A stretch of DNA of 64,000 nucleotides from Gammaproteobacteria bacterium (GTDB lineage Bacteria > Pseudomonadota > Gammaproteobacteria > GCA-002705445 > GCA-002716945). The notes under the pieces are model-generated. The model was given only the letters and a program-made list of their open reading frames with translations. It did no database searches and had not been told where the DNA came from. A program made the translations under genes and the position numbers. Shown piece by piece: positions 35,981 through 43,330 of the stretch (positions are counted from its first letter, which is position 1; each line of letters opens with the position of its first letter). Location: assembly GCA_016779485.1 (NCBI GenBank), contig JADHNN010000003.1, forward strand, positions 1-64,000, in the 5' to 3' direction.

Positions 35981-36985
35981 GCTATACAGTCTTTCTAGAG
36001 TAAGTCTAAAGCTTGTAAGATCCGATGAAATGTTTATGTTGAAATCATTTGATAATTGTTTATATTCACTGCACTGAGAACCTATTAAGATAATATCCTC
36101 TGTTTTATTTGCATGCTCCCTTATATGCTTTATTTCATATATTTTTCTTGCAATATCTCTCGGATTATTAATAGCAAGTACAACTAACTGAGCATTAACA
36201 GATGAAGCTGCATAAGTTATCTCATCATGGGGAACTCCATTACCAATGTAAGTTAAATCCCAACCAATATTCTGCGCAACAATCATATGCATTATTGTAT
36301 CGAGGTGTTCATATTCCGATAATAGTGAGGCAATTACTAATCTTGGGCAATCTTCCTTAGAAGACCTAAGCTTTAAATAAAGATTATTTAAACATGTCCT
36401 AATGCATAATTTGGACATCTTTTCTTGTGCGTATCTTATGCTGCCCCTTGAGCATTCGTCTTGTATGTAATTGCTGAGAGGTTTAATAAATTCAATCAAA
36501 AGATCATTAGTACTTAATACAGCAACTGCATTAGATAATACATTATCAAGTTTCCAGCTGTTCATTTCTTTTATGCATGATACAGATTCGTCAAATAATT
36601 CCATGATTGTGCCAGTGTTAGGCCTCTTATATCCTATTGATGCGCTGGATTCATCACCCATTACAAGCTCAAAAAGATCATCGTATGATAATGCGGCTAT
36701 ATCTCCAATTCGTCTGCCGGCAGCTATAGCTCTTTTGAGCAATGTAAGTTTATCAATATCTTTATCTGAGTATAATCTTCGGTTGGTTTCATTTCGATGA
36801 GAAATCACAGCTTGGTATCTTTTTTCCCACACTCTAATTACATCTGAACTCAGACCAGTACGTCTATTAACGACTTGAATTAAATGACGTGGTTTTGCAG
36901 ATAAATCTTCTTTCATTTTCCTGCTAATATTGGACTTATCCTTGTCATTGTTACTAATTATTATATTTTCCATATGATTTGTCAA
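35969..36985 (-). CDS. MerR-family regulator with cobalamin-domain-like C terminus
   Basis: A 338-aa protein. Residues ~35-105 are a MerR winged helix (RHLIQVVNRRTGLSSDVIRVWEKRYQAV, then NRRLYSDKDIDKLTLLKRAI). The rest matches the CarH/LitR layout: a helical bundle (~145-215) and a Rossmann-like domain (~220-335). In CarH the bundle bears W-x9-EH for adenosylcobalamin light sensing. The aligned stretch here, ECSRGSIRYAQEK, has Cys for Trp and EK for EH, and the DxHxxG-type loop reads EYEHLDT. B12-dependent photosensing is thus doubtful. Upstream lie many TGTC/GACA half-sites. Confidence 0.78.
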   Translation of the reverse strand: MTNHMENIIISNNDKDKSNISRKMKEDLSAKPRHLIQVVNRRTGLSSDVIRVWEKRYQAVISHRNETNRRLYSDKDIDKLTLLKRAIAAGRRIGDIAALSYDDLFELVMGDESSASIGYKRPNTGTIMELFDESVSCIKEMNSWKLDNVLSNAVAVLSTNDLLIEFIKPLSNYIQDECSRGSIRYAQEKMSKLCIRTCLNNLYLKLRSSKEDCPRLVIASLLSEYEHLDTIMHMIVAQNIGWDLTYIGNGVPHDEITYAASSVNAQLVVLAINNPRDIARKIYEIKHIREHANKTEDIILIGSQCSEYKQLSNDFNINISSDLTSFRLTLERLYSLIR

Positions 36986-37056
36986 AGTAATGTCTAATAT
37001 TTAACGGACAATATCATTATTTATCTTATTTGTATAGTTTTTGTTTATATTTGATG

Positions 37057-37085
37057 TTGACATGTCTATTTTATTGAGATATTGT
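37057..37085 (+). promoter_or_regulatory. Strong sigma-70-type promoter of a candidate small RNA
   Basis: A consensus -35 TTGACA (37057-37062), a 17-bp spacer, and -10 TATTGT (37080-37085). No coding frame follows; transcription from about 37092 would end at the terminator at 37132-37164. GACATGTC and other TGTC/GACA half-sites overlap the promoter, so the adjoining MerR-type regulator could bind here. Confidence 0.55.
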
Positions 37086-37091
37086 CATAGA

Positions 37092-37164
37092 CAGGATACA
37101 GACAAATTGTCATATCCCCACCCCTTTAATGAAAGGCCGAACCTACCCCCTTCGGCCTTTTTTT
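37092..37164 (+). ncRNA. Candidate small RNA (~70-75 nt), undescribed
   Basis: The interval begins 7 bp past a near-consensus promoter and ends at a strong intrinsic terminator, and it holds no reading frame of note. A small GACAA/TTGTC inverted repeat sits near its 5' end, followed by a pyrimidine- and C-rich single-stranded linker (CATATCCCCACCCC) before the terminator. C-rich unpaired stretches are common in sRNA seeds, because they can bind G-rich Shine-Dalgarno sequences. This is inference from architecture only. The gene lies between the MerR-type regulator and dinB. Confidence 0.45.
37132..37164 (+). terminator. Strong intrinsic terminator
   Basis: AAAGGCCGAA and TTCGGCCTTT form a 10-bp stem with a 9-nt loop, followed by four more T, giving seven T after the last GC pair on the plus strand. 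The minus strand also has a short T tract, so it may additionally stop lexA-dinB transcripts, whose stop codon abuts it at 37163. Confidence 0.85.
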
Positions 37165-38383
37165 ATACTGACTTTCTATATCCAACAGGCCTCCAAGCAG
37201 GGGCTATAACATCAGGGCTATCTTTATCATCACTCATCAAACGAGCAGGCTTAATAGTATTAGGACCAAACTTATCACTTATATTATCTAATGCCTGCTC
37301 TAAAACTAGATTCTCATTCTTTTCTTGGTTAAAAATATCAATTTGTATATTTTTCCTTACCGGATTTAAAGCTGTAACCTGTACTTGAAACATACCAATA
37401 TTTTTATCAAATAAGTTGAAATAAAATAAACAAGCATTAAATATATCACTTTGATTGCATGTCGGTTTCTCCAACTTTATTTTTTTTTGTACCCAACCTG
37501 CTTTTATTTTTATGCCAATCAAAAAAATATTTGATTCATAATTAGATTTACGTAAACGCAATGATAATTTATTAGACATTCTTAAGAATATTTTTTTTAT
37601 TAAGTAACGACTTTTTGTATTAGGCATTAGTACTTTTCCATGTCCAAGGCTCTTTGGGTGAACAGGGTCTGGAGTAAGGCCTTCGAAATCATTTCCGTTT
37701 GCCATTAGCCATATCTTTCTACCTACATTACCGAATCTATTAGCAAGTATACTTATAGGAAGATTTTTCATATCAGAACATTTGTAGACATTATGGTTAT
37801 TTAAGAAATTTTTAATTCCTCTTGATACGCCACATAAAGTGTCTATTGAAGAATTATCTAAGTATTTATGATAATTTTTCTTAGTTATATAAGTTATTCC
37901 GTCTGGTTTATTAATTTTTGAAGCATACTTTGCTAACGACTTGCTAAATGATACACCAATGGAACATTTAAGATTTACGTTTTGATATATAAGATCTTTA
38001 ATTTTGTACACAACATGGCTAATTTCTTTATAGATTTTCATGCAATGTGTTAATTCTAAAAATGCTTCATCAACGGAGTATATTTGAATATCAGGAGTTA
38101 TATTCTGTAATATATTCATTATTTTTACTGATGTATCTGCGTATATTTTTGGTCGTGATGTTCGTTGAACTAGATATGGACAAATCTTCTTTCCATCACG
38201 AATTTTCATACCTGTCTTGATTCCAAATGCTCTAGCTTCATATGATGAGGTAATGATGCATGATCCGTGTTTGCCATTAGTAACAGCCACAGGTTTTCCT
38301 ATCAAATCAGGATAATCTCTTTGCTCTATTGAAGCAAAAAACGCGTTCATATCAACATGAATAAAAATCTTTTTATTCATCAA
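37163..38383 (-). CDS. dinB: Y-family DNA polymerase IV (DinB-like)
   Basis: A 406-aa translesion polymerase. The catalytic acidic residues appear in IFIHVDMNAFFASIEQRD and YSVDEAFLEL. Thumb and little-finger regions follow, with the helix-hairpin-helix at IDTLCGVSRGIKNFL. A beta-clamp-binding-like motif QIDIF occurs near 354, before a conserved LDNISDKFGPNTIKPARL tail. It overlaps the lexA stop by 4 nt (ATGA), so it is part of an SOS operon. UmuC/DinB2-type assignment is an alternative, since the tail resembles those families. Confidence 0.88.
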   Translation of the reverse strand: MMNKKIFIHVDMNAFFASIEQRDYPDLIGKPVAVTNGKHGSCIITSSYEARAFGIKTGMKIRDGKKICPYLVQRTSRPKIYADTSVKIMNILQNITPDIQIYSVDEAFLELTHCMKIYKEISHVVYKIKDLIYQNVNLKCSIGVSFSKSLAKYASKINKPDGITYITKKNYHKYLDNSSIDTLCGVSRGIKNFLNNHNVYKCSDMKNLPISILANRFGNVGRKIWLMANGNDFEGLTPDPVHPKSLGHGKVLMPNTKSRYLIKKIFLRMSNKLSLRLRKSNYESNIFLIGIKIKAGWVQKKIKLEKPTCNQSDIFNACLFYFNLFDKNIGMFQVQVTALNPVRKNIQIDIFNQEKNENLVLEQALDNISDKFGPNTIKPARLMSDDKDSPDVIAPAWRPVGYRKSV

Positions 38384-38982
38384 TATATTCTTACTTGTCC
38401 GACTACATATCCTTGAATAGAAATTCTTTCAACAGGGTAAATTTTTTCTTTATATGCTTTATTTGCAGGAATTAATTTTATTTCTTCTGAGTTTATTTTT
38501 TCTATATATTTCAAGGTAACATCTTGATTATCAACTAAAATTACATGAACTTTTGATTTGTAGAATTTTTTGCTTTCCTCAATTATTACCCAGTCGCCAT
38601 CGTTTATGCCTGCATCAATCATTGATTCTCCTTTTACCTTGAGTGCATATGATTTTTTATTAGTAAATAAGTATTCAAGTTCAATTCTTTGTTGGTCACT
38701 TATCGCTTCAATAGGTCCCCCGGCTGCAATCCTCCCCAAAGATTTTAAAAAAAGAGGTCTTTTTTCTATTGTAGAAATGCCACGATGTTTATTTGAAAAT
38801 CTTAGTATTTTACCTGCTTTTTCTAATGATTTAACGTATCTATGCGCTACACCTTTTGATGTAATTCCTATACCCTTTGCAATTTCTGTTAATAATGGAT
38901 ATTTTCCATACTTTTTTGAATATCTAACAATAAAATCATAAGTCTTTTGTTCCTTGGTAGTTAAAGTAGAATATTCTTTCAT
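38380..38982 (-). CDS. lexA: LexA-like SOS repressor with divergent DNA-binding domain
   Basis: A 200-aa S24-family autoproteolytic repressor. The cleavage bond is Ala-Gly in LGRIAAGGPIEAI; the catalytic Ser is in VKGESMIDAGINDGDWV and the Lys in VTLKYIEK. The N-terminal wHTH (residues ~5-70) keeps the LexA frame (TTKEQKTYDFIVRYSKKYGKYP), but its recognition region GITSKGVAHRYVKSLEKAGKI is unlike the usual RSPNAAEEHLKAL. That fits the non-gammaproteobacterial operator found just upstream. It controls dinB in the same operon through a 4-nt overlap. Confidence 0.9.
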   Translation of the reverse strand: MKEYSTLTTKEQKTYDFIVRYSKKYGKYPLLTEIAKGIGITSKGVAHRYVKSLEKAGKILRFSNKHRGISTIEKRPLFLKSLGRIAAGGPIEAISDQQRIELEYLFTNKKSYALKVKGESMIDAGINDGDWVIIEESKKFYKSKVHVILVDNQDVTLKYIEKINSEEIKLIPANKAYKEKIYPVERISIQGYVVGQVRIY

Positions 38983-39003
38983 AAGTTCTCATTAAGTTCT
39001 CAT
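38982..39003. promoter_or_regulatory. LexA operator: tandem TAAGTTCTCAT, GTTC-N7-GTTC
   Basis: An 11-bp perfect tandem repeat gives GTTC-N7-GTTC at 38985-38999, one helical turn apart. It sits between the lexA -10 element and the ATG, so bound repressor would block transcription of lexA-dinB. GTTC-N7-GTTC is the arrangement described for alphaproteobacterial LexA. No CTGT-N8-ACAG box is seen. Confidence 0.7.
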
Positions 39004-39032
39004 ATAATACATGAACTATTCAAGTGGAACAA
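39004..39032 (-). promoter_or_regulatory. lexA promoter
   Basis: On the minus strand -35 TTGTTC (39027-39032), a 17-bp spacer and -10 TATTAT (39004-39009). Two more GTTC sequences occur, at the -35 and in the spacer. The transcript would start near 38997, giving a very short leader that overlaps the operator. Confidence 0.55.
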
Positions 39033-39042
39033 GATTAAATTT

Positions 39043-39393
39043 TTATATAATTCTCAGGATAGCTTCAGGAGGACGTCCAATAATTGCTTTATTATTGTAA
39101 ACAAGTACTGGACGTTGAAGTAGTTTAGGATATTTGACTATAAGATTCAGAATATCATCTTGGGTAAGATTAAGATTATCTAGGTTATTTTCTTTATACT
39201 CCTTTTCATTGCTTCGAATAATATCTCTAACTGATAGCTCAGACAAATCAAGTATTTGTTGAAGCATGCTTTTGGTAAGTTTATCCTTAAGATAAAGTAT
39301 TACTTTAGTATTAATATTTTGGTTTTCAATTATTTCAAGGGCTTTTCTTGATTTACTACATTTAGGGTTATGATAAAAAAATGCTTCTGACAT
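39043..39393 (-). CDS. ArsC/YfgD-family arsenate-reductase-like protein
   Basis: A 116-aa thioredoxin-fold protein with the family's opening FYHNPKCSKSRKALEII (catalytic Cys12) and the arginine stretch PKLLQRPVLVYNNKAIIGRPPE. The three arginines used for arsenate binding (in SVRDIIRS, LLQRP and GRPPE) are present. Glutaredoxin-dependent arsenate reduction is the biochemical activity of the family, but many small genomes carry YfgD-type members with no proven role. It lies one base past the VanZ-like gene, so the pair is an operon, and is followed by lexA. Confidence 0.82.
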   Translation of the reverse strand: MSEAFFYHNPKCSKSRKALEIIENQNINTKVILYLKDKLTKSMLQQILDLSELSVRDIIRSNEKEYKENNLDNLNLTQDDILNLIVKYPKLLQRPVLVYNNKAIIGRPPEAILRII

Positions 39394-39747
39394 TCAATAA
39401 GAATAATATTTTCTGAGAAAATCTGCAAAAGTTATTGCTAATAGAATGCCGATAGAATTGGCTAGAATATCAAATAATTCAAAATAACGATCGAAATATG
39501 GTTGTATTAATTCAATTGCGAGTCCGAAAAAAGAAAAATAACTAAATATCAGAATATAATTAGTTGGCTTTCTAAGTGAAGCAGAAAAGCTTAAAAATAG
39601 ATATGCAACTGTATGTAAATACTTATCAGTATACTGTATTTTCGAGGGTGTGTTAACTGAAAAGAATGAGAAAAATATTATGATAAACGATAATGCAACA
39701 GTAATAACTAACCAATTGTTATAAATAAAGTTAAGATTATATCTCAT
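39394..39747 (-). CDS. VanZ-like membrane protein
   Basis: A 117-aa protein with four hydrophobic segments (~13-30, 45-60, 65-82 and 95-110). YTDKYLHTVAYLFLSF and FFGLAIELIQPYFDRYFELFDILANSIGILLA carry the VanZ hallmark D-K-x-x-H and the E-x-x-Q then D-x-x-A-N-x-x-G pattern. Function outside teicoplanin resistance is mostly unknown. It is the first gene of a VanZ-like/ArsC-like pair. Its start lies 30 bp downstream of the second copy of the guaA-end repeat, in the direction of transcription. Confidence 0.75.
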   Translation of the reverse strand: MRYNLNFIYNNWLVITVALSFIIIFFSFFSVNTPSKIQYTDKYLHTVAYLFLSFSASLRKPTNYILIFSYFSFFGLAIELIQPYFDRYFELFDILANSIGILLAITFADFLRKYYSY

Positions 39748-39776
39748 GTAATCGAAAATATTTTAAAGCTGAAAGT

Positions 39777-39827
39777 TTACTCCCACTCAGTAACGACGTA
39801 GTTTTTATCTAGTTTAATATCAATCAC
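39777..39827 (-). CDS. Tiny reading frame ending in the duplicated guaA tail (16 aa)
   Basis: A GTG 6 bp after GAGGTGA opens a 16-codon frame whose last residues, TEWE, mirror the IEWE terminus of GuaA because of the 11-bp duplication. It is best read as the far junction of an integration event. Actual translation is uncertain. Confidence 0.25.
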   Translation of the reverse strand: MIDIKLDKNYVVTEWE

Positions 39828-39916
39828 TTAGATCACCTCAGTAGTGCGTGTGTAACAAATGTGTAAGTCACCAACCACACTGCACGTTTTTTCTACGCTT
39901 GTGTAACTATTGCAAT

Positions 39917-40090
39917 TCAATAGTTTACGCAATCCCTTGTTGCACATTGTAAGACGAGGAACGTGCTTAAACCACACGTTCTTCTGTTCTTTCTGTTCAC
40001 TTGTTCTTTTGTGTTACTCGTCTGCCAAACTGCGCTTGCTTCTCTATCAGCACCTCTTATGCGTGATTTAATTAAAGTCAAAGCCTTCAT
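39917..40090 (-). CDS. Possible 57-aa protein in the guaA-adjacent segment
   Basis: A minus-strand frame with a GAGAGGG ribosome site 7 bp ahead of its ATG. It starts MKALTLIKSRIRGADREASA and ends CATRDCVNY, is basic and hydrophilic, with three Cys near the end. It is the longest frame in the segment. No similarity is recognised; it could be a remnant of an island gene. Confidence 0.35.
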   Translation of the reverse strand: MKALTLIKSRIRGADREASAVWQTSNTKEQVNRKNRRTCGLSTFLVLQCATRDCVNY

Positions 40091-40171
40091 TTAGCCCTCT
40101 CTGAGTTACTACGAGTTTCAGTAGTCACACGTTTGTGCAACATTTTGTGTAACTGTATGAAAAAAGACTAA

Positions 40172-40192
40172 AGAAATCAACAATTGATTTCT
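40172..40192. repeat. Perfect 9-bp inverted repeat
   Basis: AGAAATCAA and TTGATTTCT flank a CAA loop. It lies 62 bp past the guaA stop, within the guaA-adjacent segment. Possible protein-binding site or RNA hairpin. Confidence 0.5.
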
Positions 40193-40206
40193 GAGCGTGA
40201 AAGTAA

Positions 40207-40246
40207 TGTGTAAGTCATTAAATTAATTAAATCAATGACTTATACA
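40207..40246 (-). terminator. Long imperfect hairpin right after guaA
   Basis: TGTGTAAGTCATT pairs with AATGACTTATACA (13 bp, one mismatch) around a 14-nt AT loop, 8 bp past the guaA stop on the minus strand. The tail is weakly T-rich, so it may terminate guaBA transcripts, but its arms are also members of the iterated motif family and could be recombinase sites. Confidence 0.4.
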
Positions 40247-40253
40247 AGAAAAA

Positions 40254-41798
40254 CTACTCCCACTCTATTGTTCCAGGTGGCTTTGATGTAATATCATAAA
40301 CTACTCTTGCTACACCATCGACTTCATTTATTATTCTTGTAGAAATTTCGTTTAATATTTTGTGACTTATATGAGATGCTGTTGCAGTCATAAAATCAGT
40401 AGTGTTTACGGCTCTTAATGCAATAACATAATCATATTGTCTTTTATCTCCCATAACTCCAACAGATTTTGAGGGTATTAATACCGCCAAGGCTTGATCT
40501 ATTTTATTGTATAGATTACGACTCCATAGTTCTTCAATAAATATATAGTCTACATTTTGAAGAATTCTTATTTTCTCATGATTGATCTCACCTAATATTC
40601 GTACTGCTAAGCCTGGCCCTGGAAATGGGTGTCTATTGATAACGGTTTTAGGAAGACCTAATTCAAGGCCTACTTTTCTGACTTCGTCTTTAAATAAATC
40701 TCTTATTGGCTCGACAAGCTTCAGCTTCATTTTCTTAGGAAGGCCTCCTACGTTATGGTGAGATTTAATAACATCTGATTTGGAATTTTTAGAAGATGAT
40801 TCAATTACATCTGGGTAGATAGTGCCTTGTCCAAGATATCTCACATTTTTAATTTTCTTCGCTTCAGCGTTAAAGGTGTCTATAAAGCACTTGCCAATAA
40901 TTTTTCTCTTTTTCTCTGGATCGCTAACGCCTCGAAGTGCTAATAAAAATTTTCTGGAAGCATCTACAATTATTAGATTAATTTTTAAGGATGATGTAAT
41001 TTTTTTTACTTCTGATACTTCATTTTTTCTTAAAAGCCCAGTATTTATAAATATGCATGATAGCTGTTTTCCTATAGCTTGATTTAAAATTGCTGCTACG
41101 ACTGAAGAATCAACGCCTCCAGAAAGCGCTAGAATTACTTTTTCTTTTCCAATATCTGATTTGACTTTATTAATCATCTCATTACTAATGTTCTTTACAG
41201 TCCAGGATTTTTCACACTCACATATTTCAATAAAATTTTTGAGAATTCTCTTTCCTGATAATGTATGTGTGACCTCAGGATGAAATTGAATACCAAATAT
41301 TTTTTTATTTTGATTTTCAAATGCTGCTATTTTAGAATTTGTACTCTCACCAATTCTGATGAAGTTTTTAGGTAAGTTACTTACTTTATCAGCATGACTC
41401 ATCCAAACTTTATGTTCTATTTTTATTTCAACTCCATCAAATAATTTGGTTTTTTTTGTAATTATAAATTTCGAATCACCAAATTCTTTTTTGTTTGATT
41501 TAATTACTTTTCCCCCAAACTCTTTTGCTAATAATTGCATACCATAACATATGCCTAATATCGGTATCTGTAATGAAAAGATTTTTTTGTTTGGTTTAAG
41601 TGTTTGTTTAAAGTTCACAGAATTCGGTCCACCACTTATGATAATTCCTTTTGGGTTTAAGTTCTGTATGTCCTTAATGTCAGTATCATATGCCTTTACA
41701 AGGCTATAAATTCCTAGTTCGCGTATTCTCCTAGCAATTAACTGTGTGTATTGAGAACCAAAGTCTAATATTAGAATTAAATCTTTTGCTAATGTCAT
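40254..41798 (-). CDS. guaA: GMP synthase (glutamine-hydrolysing)
   Basis: A 514-aa enzyme making GMP from XMP. The class I glutaminase domain has nucleophile Cys in GICYGMQLL and His in FGIQFHPEVTHT. The PP-loop ATPase motif reads ALSGGVDSSVVAAI. The dimerisation domain ends TSKPPGTIEWE. The final codons E-W-E are the core of a known island attachment site and are duplicated downstream. The start overlaps the guaB stop by one base, so guaB-guaA is an operon. One slight oddity: the C-terminal residues before EWE could come from a past island. Confidence 0.97.
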   Translation of the reverse strand: MTLAKDLILILDFGSQYTQLIARRIRELGIYSLVKAYDTDIKDIQNLNPKGIIISGGPNSVNFKQTLKPNKKIFSLQIPILGICYGMQLLAKEFGGKVIKSNKKEFGDSKFIITKKTKLFDGVEIKIEHKVWMSHADKVSNLPKNFIRIGESTNSKIAAFENQNKKIFGIQFHPEVTHTLSGKRILKNFIEICECEKSWTVKNISNEMINKVKSDIGKEKVILALSGGVDSSVVAAILNQAIGKQLSCIFINTGLLRKNEVSEVKKITSSLKINLIIVDASRKFLLALRGVSDPEKKRKIIGKCFIDTFNAEAKKIKNVRYLGQGTIYPDVIESSSKNSKSDVIKSHHNVGGLPKKMKLKLVEPIRDLFKDEVRKVGLELGLPKTVINRHPFPGPGLAVRILGEINHEKIRILQNVDYIFIEELWSRNLYNKIDQALAVLIPSKSVGVMGDKRQYDYVIALRAVNTTDFMTATASHISHKILNEISTRIINEVDGVARVVYDITSKPPGTIEWE

Positions 41799-43288
41799 TA
41801 CTTTGGTTGGTAATTAGGGGGTTCTTTCACAATTGTTACATCATGAGTATGACTCTCTATCTTTGATGAATTAGATATTTTTATAAAATTAGTTTTATTC
41901 TTCATAAGCTTAATATTTTTACATCCCACATAACCCATACTAGATCTTAGACCTCCAGTTAACTGATGAAGAATTGCTTTAATAGAACCTTTGTAAGGCA
42001 CTCTTCCCTCGATACCCTCAGGAATAAGCTTTTTGCTATCACTGTGATGATCTTGGAAGTATCTATCTTTAGAGCCACTCTCCATGGCAGCTATCGAGCC
42101 CATTCCCCTGTATGACTTATAAGTTCTGCCTTCAAATATCTCAATATCACCGGGTGATTCATCTGTTCCAGCTAAAAGACCACCTAGCATAACTGAATCT
42201 GCGCCAGCAGCAATCGCCTTGGCAATATCTCCTGAATATCGAATACCTCCATCAGCAATAAGAGGTATTTTATATTTTTTAGCTATTTTGGCTGTATGAT
42301 ATATTGCTGATAGCTGAGGCACCCCTATTCCTGCAACTATTCTAGTTGTACATATCGATCCAGGACCAATGCCAACTTTGATAGCATCAGCGCCAGCCTT
42401 TATAAGAACTTCAGCTGCATCTGCTGTAGCAATGTTGCCAGCTATCACTTGTTGATGTGGATAACGTTGTTTAATGTATTTTAGTGTGTCTATTACAGAC
42501 TTAGAGTGTCCATGTGCTGTATCAATTGTAATAATATCAACTTTCTCACTGACAAGTGCATCTATTCTTTCAATCGAGTCTTTACTAGTGCTTACAGCAG
42601 CACCAACAAGCAGGCTTCCGTTATCGTCTTTAGAGGCATTAGGGTAGGTTGATGCTTTTTGTATATCTTTAAACGTAATCATACCTTTCAATTGATATTT
42701 TTTATTTATGATGAGTACTTTTTCAATTCTATTCTTTTTCAAAAGATTTATAACTTTCTTTTTAGTATAATTTTCACCAACTGTGATTAATCTGTCTTTA
42801 GGGGTCATTATTTCTTTTACTTTAGTTTTTGGATTTTCTACAAACCTTAAGTCTCTATTCGTAACTATCCCAACTAGATTTTTATTATCTGTTATAGGCA
42901 CTCCTGATATTCCAAATTTTTCAGTAATTTGATTTATTTCGTACACTGTTGAATTAGGTGAAGCTGTAATAGGGTCATTTATAACCCCATTTTCATATTT
43001 TTTTACAAATCTTACTTGTTTACTCTGTTCCTCAATAGACAAGTTTTTATGTATGATTCCTATACCGCCCTCGCTTGCTAGGGTAATAGCCATTTTTGAT
43101 TCAGTAACGGTATCCATTGCAGCTGATAGTATCGGGGTTTGCAGAACTATAGATTGAGTCAAATGTGATGAAAGATCTACATTTACAGGTAAAATATCAG
43201 AGTAGGCAGGGACTAATAATACGTCATCGAATGCGAGGGATTCATCAGAAAATACTTTAAGTCGAGATTGATGTATACTTACTACCAT
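41798..43288 (-). CDS. guaB: Inosine-5'-monophosphate dehydrogenase
   Basis: A 496-aa IMPDH. The TIM barrel opens [17 protein letters not shown]; two CBS domains occupy ~95-210; the catalytic Cys loop is [20 protein letters not shown] and the flap contains [18 protein letters not shown]. It converts IMP to XMP with NAD+. First gene of the guaBA operon, divergent from xseA across 42 bp. The start with [10 protein letters not shown] is the first ATG of the frame; a later start at the conserved [10 protein letters not shown] would be too short. Confidence 0.96.
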   Translation of the reverse strand: MVVSIHQSRLKVFSDESLAFDDVLLVPAYSDILPVNVDLSSHLTQSIVLQTPILSAAMDTVTESKMAITLASEGGIGIIHKNLSIEEQSKQVRFVKKYENGVINDPITASPNSTVYEINQITEKFGISGVPITDNKNLVGIVTNRDLRFVENPKTKVKEIMTPKDRLITVGENYTKKKVINLLKKNRIEKVLIINKKYQLKGMITFKDIQKASTYPNASKDDNGSLLVGAAVSTSKDSIERIDALVSEKVDIITIDTAHGHSKSVIDTLKYIKQRYPHQQVIAGNIATADAAEVLIKAGADAIKVGIGPGSICTTRIVAGIGVPQLSAIYHTAKIAKKYKIPLIADGGIRYSGDIAKAIAAGADSVMLGGLLAGTDESPGDIEIFEGRTYKSYRGMGSIAAMESGSKDRYFQDHHSDSKKLIPEGIEGRVPYKGSIKAILHQLTGGLRSSMGYVGCKNIKLMKNKTNFIKISNSSKIESHTHDVTIVKEPPNYQPK

Positions 43289-43330
43289 TCTATATTATAC
43301 ATAGAATTACTATTTACAAAAAGTCTAAAA

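Larger units (their letters stand above)
39848..40246. repeat. Iterated TGTGTAAC/G motifs in the guaA-adjacent segment
   Basis: TGTGTAAC occurs at 39849-39856, 39900-39907 and 40146-40153. TGTGTAAGTCA occurs at 39860-39870 and 40207-40217. An inverted TGTATAAGTCA lies at 40236-40246. The pattern resembles arm-type integrase sites or iterons. Confidence 0.55.
39778..40265. mobile_element. Mini-island or scar at the 3' end of guaA
   Basis: The last 11 bp of guaA (GAGTGGGAGTA, coding E-W-E and part of the stop) recur exactly 477 bp further downstream. The 3' end of guaA is a documented attachment site for tyrosine-integrase islands, whose core is this same GAGTGGGAGT sequence. The segment between copies is visibly richer in G+C than its surroundings. 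It contains iterated TGTGTAAC/TGTGTAAG motifs, three inverted repeats and a 57-aa frame, but no integrase. The right-hand frame sequence (minus strand) before the distal copy differs from guaA. Excision scar or integrase-less satellite are both possible. Confidence 0.65.

Noticed and set aside
39789-40206. A known structural RNA (tmRNA, RNase P, 6S) in the G+C-richer segment beside guaA
   Set aside because: No tRNA-like ends, no conserved RNase P core and no 6S-like long rod seen; the guaA-core duplication explains the boundaries better.
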